The notes below the pieces were generated by a model, which searched no databases, had not been told where the DNA came from, and was given only the letters and a program-made list of their open reading frames with translations. The position numbers were made by a program, and so were the translations under genes. A DNA stretch of 48,383 nt from Streptomyces tricolor (lineage in GTDB: Bacteria; Actinomycetota; Actinomycetes; Streptomycetales; Streptomycetaceae), in NCBI RefSeq assembly GCF_002155905.1, contig NZ_MUMF01000006.1, forward strand, positions 217 through 48,599, written 5' to 3'. This document shows, piece after piece, positions 42,482 to 48,383 of the stretch (position 1 is its first letter; the number at the start of each line of letters is the position of its first letter).

Positions 42482-42847
42482 GTGGGCGACGGCAAGGTGC
42501 CCGGCAAGGTACTGGACATCAAGACCGCCGACATCAAGGCGGCGGCACCGGCCTTCCAGCAGGGGGCCATCGATCTGAGCAAGGCACTGACCACGCTCAT
42601 CAAGACCCTGGACGGCCTCGGCGAGCCCTGGGGCCACGACGAACAGGGCGACAAGTTCGGCAACGCCTACACGCCGCAGCAGAAGAAGATCGAGAGCGCG
42701 GCGGGCGTCCTGGTGCTCGGTCTGACGAGCATTCACGAGGCCATGGTGGACCTCTCGGACGGGCACGTGGACAACGACCAGCTCATCGCCGGCATGTTCA
42801 CGCAGGTGAAGACCGACAAGCAGAGCGACGGTACCGGTGAGCGTTGA
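42482..42847 (+). CDS. WXG100-like small helical protein upstream of the RHS toxin
   Basis: This 121-residue protein is largely helical, with PWGHDEQGDKFGNAYTP around W50-G51, the turn seen in streptomycete ESX/WXG100-like proteins, and AAGVLVLGLTSIHEAMVDLSDG in the second helix. The GTG at 42482 has GGGGG 7 bases upstream and is preferred to an ATG at 42437, which lacks a ribosome site. It overlaps the start of the RHS gene by 11 bases. It probably acts as a secretion partner or chaperone for the toxin. TAGGGT at 42444 could be its -10. Confidence 0.7.
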   Translation: MGDGKVPGKVLDIKTADIKAAAPAFQQGAIDLSKALTTLIKTLDGLGEPWGHDEQGDKFGNAYTPQQKKIESAAGVLVLGLTSIHEAMVDLSDGHVDNDQLIAGMFTQVKTDKQSDGTGER

Positions 42848-45800
42848 GGACACGGCCCGCAGCATCCTTCTCAAGATGGGGCTGTGGTGGCCCGAGGCGG
42901 ACGCCGACAAGCTGCGCGAGGCGGCGAAGGCCTGGCGCACCTTCGCCGGCTCCGTGGACGACGTCCGCTCCCCCGTGCACCGCAGCGCGTCCTCGATCAT
43001 CCACCACAACACCGGTGAGTCGATCGAGGCGTTCCGCAAGTTCTGGGCCCGGTACGCCACGGACCAGGACGGCGGCTGGCTGAAGGACCTGGCGGACTCC
43101 GCGCGGGAGATGGCCAAGGCGCTGGAGAAGTTCGCCGACGCCATCGACGACGCGATCAACCGGCTCTGGACCCAGATCGGCATCGACGCGGCCGTGATCG
43201 CCGGCGGTGTGGCGCTCGCCTTCTTCACCGCGGGTCTGGCCTCCGGGGCCGCCGCCGTGGCCGCCGAGGCGCTCATCGAGTTCGGGGCCGCGATAGGCGT
43301 GGCGGTCACCACGACCGTCGCCGAGATCGCCGCGGGCGCGCTCGTCGCCGCCGCCTTCGGGGGCATCGAGTCGGTCACGGTCGACCTCGCCGTGGCCCAG
43401 CCGCTGAAGATCGCGACCGGACTTCAGCAGGGCTTCAGCCTGGACGAGATCAACCAGGCCGCCAAGGACGGCATGATCTTCGGCGGCGCGCTGGGCGCGG
43501 GCGGCGGCGTGCTCAAGGCCGGCCTGGAGGGCGGGCTCACCAGCACCACCCCGCTGCTGCTGCGCCCGCCCTCGCTGCGCCCCGGCCTGGTGGAGCTGGG
43601 CCCGGCCGCGCGCAACGCCGAGCGCACCCCCTGTGTCGGCGAGCCGATCGACGTGGCGACCGGCGCGATGCTGATGACGCAGACCGACCTGGTCCTGCCG
43701 GGCAGCCCGCCGCTGGAGTTCACGCGCACCCACCTGTCCTCCTACCGGGGCGGCGTCTGCTTCGGCCCGACCTGGATCTCCACCCTGGACGAGTGCCTCC
43801 AGATCGACGGCGAGGGGGTCGTCTTCGCGGCGGCCGACGGCATGAGACTGGTGTACCCGGTGCCGGAAGCGGGCGTGGCGACCCTCCCGGTCAAGGGCCC
43901 GCGCTGGCCCCTGGAGTGGGACGGCAAGCCGGACGGCGCGATGACGGTCACCGACCCCGCGACCGGCGTGGTGCGCACCTTCGCCGCCCCCGTCCCCTCG
44001 CCCTCCTTCGGCGTCTTCCACCTGGCCCTGGACTCCTGGTCCGACCGCAACGGCAACCGCATCGACGTCGAACGCGACGACGAGGGGATCCCGTTCGGCA
44101 TCCGCCACTCCGGCGGCTACTACGTCGCCGTCGACACCGAGGGCCCGCGCATCACGGCCCTGCGCCTGCTGGACGAGCCGCCCTCCCGCTACCGCCCGGA
44201 CGCCGCGTCCGACACGGGCACGGTCGTCATGCGCTACGCCTACAACTCCTCCGGCAACCTCACCGAGGTGATCGACTCCAGCGGCGAACCGCTGCGCTTC
44301 GCCTACGACACCGAGGGCCGCGTCACCCGCTGGACCGACCGCAACGGCACCTGGTTCGCGTACGTCTACGACGACCGCGGCCGGGTGGCCCGCACCGAGG
44401 GCGTCGACGGCATCCTCTCCGGCACCCTCACCTACGACGACACCGCCCGCACCACGACGTACACCGACTCCCGGGGCCACACCTCGGTCCACCGGTACAA
44501 CGCCGAGGGCATGGTCGTGGAGGAGACGGACGAACTGGGGCACGTCACCCGCACGGAGTGGGACGAGTACGGCTTCCGTCCCGTGGCGGTGACGGATCCG
44601 CTGGGCCACACCACCCGTTACGCCTACGACGACGCCGGCAACCTCACCGGCGTGCACCTACCCGACGGCAGCCGGGCCGAGGCGCGGTACAACGCACTCG
44701 GCCTGCCCACCGAGGTGATCGAGCCGGGCGGCGCCCTCTGGCGGCACACGTACGACGACCGGGGCAACCTGCTGACGACGGTGGACCCGACCGGCGCCGA
44801 GACGCGGTACACGAACGACGCGGCGGGCCTTCCGACCGCCGTCACCGATGCCCTCGGTCACACCCGTACGGCGGCCTACGACCCGGCGGGCCTGCCCGTC
44901 GCCCTGACGGACGAGCTGGGCCACACGACGACGGTCCGCCGCGACTCGTTCGGCCGCGTGATCGAGGTGACCGATCCCCTCGGCCACACCGCACGCCTGG
45001 GCTGGACGACGGAGGGCAAACCGTCCTGGCACGAACTGCCGGACGGCACACGGGAGTCGTGGACCTGGGACGCGGAGGGCAACCTCCTTTCCCACACCGA
45101 TCCCGCCGGCCGTACGACCCGGCACACCGCGACCCACTTCGACGTGCCGGCCACGAGGACCGATCCGGACGGCGCCCACTACGTGTTCACGTACGACACG
45201 GAGCTGCGTCTGACAGGGGTCACCAACGCGCAGGGCCGCACGTGGTCGTACACCTACGACGAGGCCGGGCGTCTCGTGACCGAGCGCGACTTCAATGGCC
45301 GCACACTCACGTACACCCACGACGCCGCGGGCCGGGTCTCCACGCGGATCAACGGAGCCGGCGAGACGCTGTCCTTCACGAGGGACGCGGTGGGGCGGCT
45401 GGTGGAGCAGCGGTCCGACGGGGACGAGGTGACGACTTTCACCCACGCGGCGGACGGGCGCCTGACGCGAGCAGTGAACGCGGACGCGGACGTCGTGTTC
45501 ACGCGGGACGCGATGGGCCGTGTGCTGAGCGAGACGGTCAACGGCCGCACCACCACGTACGCCTACGATGCCCTGGGCCGTCGGGTCCGACGCGAGACCC
45601 CTTCGGGGGCGGTCTCGCACTGGACCTACGATCCGGCGGGCCGGCCGGCGCAGCTGCGTACCGAAGCGGGATCACTGGCCTTCGCGCACGACGCGGCCGG
45701 ACGGGAGACACAGCGGCTCCTGGACAGCGGCGTGACGCTCACGCAGACCTGGGACGCGGTCGACCGCCTCACCGCCCAGTCCCTCACCACGGGTGCGCAG

Positions 45801-47105
45801 AGCCTGTTGCAGCACCGCGCGTACGCCTACCGCGCCGACGGCCACCTGACCGAGATCCGCGAACTCACCACGGGAGCACGCCGCTTCGACCTCGACGCCG
45901 CGGGCCGTGTGACGGGGGTGCGCGCCCACGGCTGGAAGGAGACCTACGCCTACGACACCGCGGGCAACGTCACCGACGCGTCCGCGACCGCCCACGCGGC
46001 CGGTGGTGGTCGTGACCTCGACGGCATGCTGATCCGGCGAGCGGGCGACACCAGGTACTCCTACGATGCCCAGGGCCGCCGGACCCGGAAGACCCGTCGG
46101 CTGTCGAGCGGGCAGGAGCGGACCTGGGAGTACGTCTGGAACGCGGAGGACCGGCTCGTCGAGGTCGTCACGCCGAAGGGCGACCGGTGGCGGTACGCCT
46201 ACGACCCGCTGGGCCGGCGCGTGGCCAAGTTCCGCTGTGCGCCGGACGGTACGGCGGCCGACCGCACCGACTTCACCTGGGAGGAGACCCTTCTCGCCGA
46301 GCAGCTCCTCGCGGACGGCACGGCCACGACGTGGGACTACGCCCCTGGCACCCACCGCCCCGTCGCCCAGACCAGCGGCAGGCGGGTGGCCGGACCCGCG
46401 GGTACGTCCTTCCTCTCCCGGCTCGCCGAGGAGACCACGGCCGACCGCAACACCCGGTTCCATGCCGTGATCACGGACGTGATCGGCACCCCGACGGAGC
46501 TCGTCTCCTCCGACGGCACCGTCGACTGGCAGCGGCGTACCACGCTGTGGGGGACGGTGTATCCGGCACCCGCGGACGACACCGAGTCCGTGGACTGCCC
46601 GCTGCGTTTCCCCGGGCAGTACGCCGACGCGGAATCCGGGCTGCATCAGAACCTCCACCGCTACTACGACCCGGAGACCGCCGGGTATCTCTCGCCCGAT
46701 CCGATCGGTCTGGAAGCGGGCCCGCATCCGTACTGGTACGGCCCGCATCCGCTCACCTGGACGGACCCTTACGGACTCGCGCTCTGCCGTACCGCTCCGA
46801 GGCTGGAGAACGGGAATCCCAAGGAGGGCTGGCAGCACATCGACGAGCGTCATGTCTCCGGAACCGCCCAGGGCGGTCATGGCGATCTCATGCCCCCGTC
46901 GACCACCCGTGAACAGGTGGAGAAGGCCGCGAGGACAATGATCGAGCGCGGCCAGCGGGTGTCGGATCCCGCGCGCCGGATCCAGACGTTCGAGAAGAGG
47001 ATGACCGTGAACGGCATGTCGGCCCGGTACCGGCTCATCGTCGACTCGGAGGACGGCAACCGCGTCATCACCTTCTTCCCGGTAGGAAAGAGCTACACCC
47101 CGTGA
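42837..47105 (+). CDS. RHS-repeat polymorphic toxin with EndoU/BECR-like C-terminal domain
   Basis: This 1422-residue protein has an N-terminal helical WXG-like module (about 1-115), a hydrophobic stretch (about 119-180), a DUF6531-like block at about 264 (CVGEPIDVATGAMLM) and then over 20 YD/RHS repeats such as YAYDDAGNLTGV. The core ends with RYYDPETAGYLSPDPIGL and DPYGL at 1310-1314, where RHS toxins switch to a variable tip. The last 108 residues hold H1334, H1339, GGH (1346-1348) and a C-terminal VITFFPV strand. They resemble bacterial EndoU-type RNases; this assignment is tentative. GTG start at 42837. Its stop overlaps the first immunity candidate. Confidence 0.9.
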   Translation: MSVEDTARSILLKMGLWWPEADADKLREAAKAWRTFAGSVDDVRSPVHRSASSIIHHNTGESIEAFRKFWARYATDQDGGWLKDLADSAREMAKALEKFADAIDDAINRLWTQIGIDAAVIAGGVALAFFTAGLASGAAAVAAEALIEFGAAIGVAVTTTVAEIAAGALVAAAFGGIESVTVDLAVAQPLKIATGLQQGFSLDEINQAAKDGMIFGGALGAGGGVLKAGLEGGLTSTTPLLLRPPSLRPGLVELGPAARNAERTPCVGEPIDVATGAMLMTQTDLVLPGSPPLEFTRTHLSSYRGGVCFGPTWISTLDECLQIDGEGVVFAAADGMRLVYPVPEAGVATLPVKGPRWPLEWDGKPDGAMTVTDPATGVVRTFAAPVPSPSFGVFHLALDSWSDRNGNRIDVERDDEGIPFGIRHSGGYYVAVDTEGPRITALRLLDEPPSRYRPDAASDTGTVVMRYAYNSSGNLTEVIDSSGEPLRFAYDTEGRVTRWTDRNGTWFAYVYDDRGRVARTEGVDGILSGTLTYDDTARTTTYTDSRGHTSVHRYNAEGMVVEETDELGHVTRTEWDEYGFRPVAVTDPLGHTTRYAYDDAGNLTGVHLPDGSRAEARYNALGLPTEVIEPGGALWRHTYDDRGNLLTTVDPTGAETRYTNDAAGLPTAVTDALGHTRTAAYDPAGLPVALTDELGHTTTVRRDSFGRVIEVTDPLGHTARLGWTTEGKPSWHELPDGTRESWTWDAEGNLLSHTDPAGRTTRHTATHFDVPATRTDPDGAHYVFTYDTELRLTGVTNAQGRTWSYTYDEAGRLVTERDFNGRTLTYTHDAAGRVSTRINGAGETLSFTRDAVGRLVEQRSDGDEVTTFTHAADGRLTRAVNADADVVFTRDAMGRVLSETVNGRTTTYAYDALGRRVRRETPSGAVSHWTYDPAGRPAQLRTEAGSLAFAHDAAGRETQRLLDSGVTLTQTWDAVDRLTAQSLTTGAQSLLQHRAYAYRADGHLTEIRELTTGARRFDLDAAGRVTGVRAHGWKETYAYDTAGNVTDASATAHAAGGGRDLDGMLIRRAGDTRYSYDAQGRRTRKTRRLSSGQERTWEYVWNAEDRLVEVVTPKGDRWRYAYDPLGRRVAKFRCAPDGTAADRTDFTWEETLLAEQLLADGTATTWDYAPGTHRPVAQTSGRRVAGPAGTSFLSRLAEETTADRNTRFHAVITDVIGTPTELVSSDGTVDWQRRTTLWGTVYPAPADDTESVDCPLRFPGQYADAESGLHQNLHRYYDPETAGYLSPDPIGLEAGPHPYWYGPHPLTWTDPYGLALCRTAPRLENGNPKEGWQHIDERHVSGTAQGGHGDLMPPSTTREQVEKAARTMIERGQRVSDPARRIQTFEKRMTVNGMSARYRLIVDSEDGNRVITFFPVGKSYTP

Positions 47106-47539
47106 TCACAGTGCAGTTCACCGTTCGGCCCGGCCAGGGCGACGCCAGCGGCTTCGATCTGGGCGACATGACCATCACCGGGGACCTCGGTACCGCCGGA
47201 TCGGCCGGCCATGTCCCCGACCAGGGGATGATGATCTACCTGTCGGTCGTCCAGTTGCTGGACAGCCTGGGTGACTTTCTGCGGGGGAACGTCCGTGTGT
47301 TCGGCTTCACCGCTGCCGACAGCTCCTTCCGCCTTGTGGTGCGACGGACGAAGGACGGCCTGTCGGTCGCTTCCGAGGACGGCGTAGTCGCTCGGACGAC
47401 GGCTGGGGAACTCGCCTCCGCCGTGCTCCACGCGGCCGAAGACCTGGCTCGCGCTCTCCCCCCGGAAGACCCGGTCGCGTCCGATGTGCAAGCCGCCCTC
47501 GCCGCGTTCCGTCCCCTCGTACCAGGCGGCACGGGATGA
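47102..47539 (+). CDS. Probable immunity protein for the RHS toxin tip
   Basis: This 145-residue acidic protein has no recognised family. It alternates short strands (ITVQFTVRP, DMTITGDLG, VRVFGFTAADSSFRLVVRR) with helices (MIYLSVVQLLDSLGDFL, ELASAVLHAAEDLARAL). The GTG at 47102 overlaps the toxin stop by four bases, the usual position for a cognate immunity gene. It has no signal peptide, as expected for neutralising a toxin in the cytoplasm. The function rests on context only. Confidence 0.65.
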   Translation: MITVQFTVRPGQGDASGFDLGDMTITGDLGTAGSAGHVPDQGMMIYLSVVQLLDSLGDFLRGNVRVFGFTAADSSFRLVVRRTKDGLSVASEDGVVARTTAGELASAVLHAAEDLARALPPEDPVASDVQAALAAFRPLVPGGTG

Positions 47540-48009
47540 GGTTCGTCAAGGCGCACTGGCACGACCACGGATTCCTCGTCGACGCGTCCGCCTACCTGGC
47601 CGAACTCCCCCGGCTGGGCAACGCTCTCCCACCGGGCGCCCGGTCCTTCGCCACCGACCCCGGCCACTACGACATCGCGGGCGCCGGCCGCTGTGTGAAG
47701 GACCTGGAGCTGGCCGGGATCCACCTCGCCACCGACAAGAGCGGCGGGCTCGTCCTGGACTTCGCCCCCAACAGGTTCAAGCACGACTCCGGCCTGCGCA
47801 TCACCTACGCGCGCGTGACGCACTTCTCCGTCGACTACGAGCACTCCATCGACTGGATGGCGGTCGACACCGTGCTCCTGGACGAGATCCTCCCCGACGA
47901 GAACGGCGGCTGCGTGCACGAGATCGCCCTCACCGACGCGGTGATCACCGTCCGGTGCGAGGACTTGCAGGCCGTCTGGGGAGAAGGTTCGCCGGCCGGC
48001 ACGGGGTGA
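47536..48009 (+). CDS. Second small protein of the toxin cassette, possible immunity protein
   Basis: This 157-residue soluble protein has no family I recognise. It starts MRFVKAHWHDHGFLVDASAYLAELP and has a repeated His/Asp content (HDSGLRITYARVTHFSVDYEHSIDW). The ATG overlaps the preceding stop by four bases, so it is translated with the toxin and first immunity gene. It could be an additional immunity protein, an orphan left from an earlier toxin tip, or a regulator. The gene ends right at a truncated minus-strand pseudogene. Confidence 0.55.
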   Translation: MRFVKAHWHDHGFLVDASAYLAELPRLGNALPPGARSFATDPGHYDIAGAGRCVKDLELAGIHLATDKSGGLVLDFAPNRFKHDSGLRITYARVTHFSVDYEHSIDWMAVDTVLLDEILPDENGGCVHEIALTDAVITVRCEDLQAVWGEGSPAGTG

Positions 48010-48012
48010 AAG

Positions 48013-48314
48013 ACGCGCTGCGGAGCCGTCGGTGGTGTTCTCGGTGTCACCGAACCACCCGACGAGGCGACGCCGCCTGCCATCCGTGACGCCGCGCGGG
48101 GTCAGGCCGACGGCGCCGGCCCGCACCCGGGCGGCCTCGCGGGACGTCCCCGGGTGCGGCAGGAGCGTCCGGCCGGGGCCGGTGACGGCGTCCACGGTGG
48201 CCTGCACCGAGTCCCCGGGGCGGTCGTGGGCGGCGTCCCGGGTGCCAGGGCGACCGCCCCGGCGGCGAGTCCCGCGAGGAGCGTGCGTCTGCGGAGCGTC
48301 AGCGTCCCTCCCAC
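48013..48314 (-). pseudogene. Frameshifted, truncated Tat-secreted enzyme remnant (pectinesterase-like)
   Basis: A GTG at 48314 begins a Tat-like signal (LRRRTLLAGLAAGAVALAPG). Near 48240 the plausible protein moves into another frame, continuing TRDAAHDRPGDSVQATVDAV, then GRTLLPHPGTSREAARVRAG and WFGDTENTTDG. The VQAxVDAV...PGTxREAxxV pattern resembles the start of carbohydrate esterase family 8 pectinesterases. The similarity fades near 48013, exactly where the toxin cassette ends, so the 3' part is lost. The frame stays open into the antisense of the neighbouring gene, which is not meaningful. A sequencing error could mimic the frameshift, but not the truncation. Confidence 0.5.
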
Positions 48315-48383
48315 GGCGTCCAGTCGCCGAGCCAGACCGCCCTGGTCGCCGACGCGGCCTGCTCGTCGGTCAGCTGCGGCCGG
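48299..48383 (-). CDS. C-terminal end of a secreted enzyme, possibly a pectinesterase (partial)
   Basis: The visible C-terminus reads PQLTDEQAASATRAVWLGDW followed by TPWEGR and a stop at 48299-48301. LTxxQAA...YLGDWxPW-like ends are typical of streptomycete pectinesterases as I recall them. The stop overlaps the start of the downstream Tat-signal remnant, so the two were likely in one operon. Assignment is tentative because only 27 residues are in view. Confidence 0.45.
   Translation of the reverse strand, partial: RPQLTDEQAASATRAVWLGDWTPWEGR

Noticed and set aside
47236-48012. Continuation of the minus-strand esterase remnant as a 323-residue protein
   Set aside because: Past about 48013 the frame merely runs antisense through the two small toxin-cassette genes, and the sequence loses enzyme-like character.
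1-48383. tRNA, rRNA or insertion-sequence genes
   Set aside because: No cloverleaf-like sequences, rRNA signatures, transposase motifs or terminal inverted repeats were recognised by eye. A tRNA or IS scan was not possible.

Overview
The window is high-GC actinobacterial DNA and almost certainly comes from a Streptomyces chromosome. The reasons are strong G/C bias at third codon positions, many GTG starts with 4-base GTGA/ATGA overlaps, an LAETG sortase-E type anchor, a complete ectABCD operon and a SigE-like ECF sigma factor. From memory the gene order resembles the S. coelicolor region running from the cobalamin genes to the ectoine genes; this was not checked against any database.

Region 1 (about 1-18.3 kb) is a cobalamin biosynthesis locus. 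After the tail of an unrelated membrane protein and its terminator there is a cobalamin riboswitch, followed by cobD(cbiB)-cobQ-cobN-(AAA/VWA chelatase)-cobO-cobB-cobI. A ZIP metal transporter lies on the opposite strand, followed by cobM-cobL-cbiG/cobJ-cobH-cbiX-cobC. Nearly all junctions overlap by about 4 bases, so translation is coupled. The locus carries both a CobN-type late cobaltochelatase and a long CbiX with an MxCxxC motif and a His-rich tail.

Region 2 (18.35-18.95 kb) is an array of about ten diverged units of 60-62 bp, placed between convergent genes. On its far side, all on the minus strand, are a LAETG cell-wall protein, an amidohydrolase and a polar amino-acid ABC transporter (ATPase, permease, lipoprotein). 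The transporter operon has a near-consensus promoter overlapped by a long inverted repeat. A class V aminotransferase diverges from it.

Region 3 (25.0-28.4 kb) is the ectoine/5-hydroxyectoine operon ectABCD, preceded by an A/T-richer leader. ectA has no Shine-Dalgarno sequence.

Region 4 (28.4-42.3 kb) is mixed core content. It holds a PLP enzyme, a FrnE-like DsbA protein, a GNAT, a GlxA/AraC regulator with a divergent 14-TM MFS exporter, a DUF1349 protein with a ketoglutarate-semialdehyde-type aldehyde dehydrogenase and a divergent IclR regulator, another GNAT, a class B penicillin-binding protein, an ECF sigma factor with a membrane partner, a secreted GH43 enzyme behind a CGAAACTTTCG operator, and a secreted HAD acid phosphatase.

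Region 5 (42.4-48.4 kb) is the most accessory part. It contains a WXG100-like protein, a 1422-residue RHS polymorphic toxin with an EndoU/BECR-like C-terminal domain, and two small overlapping genes that are probably immunity proteins. Directly after them comes a frameshifted, truncated Tat-signal gene and the C-terminus of another secreted enzyme, both resembling pectinesterases. This suggests that the toxin cassette was inserted into a plant-polysaccharide locus.
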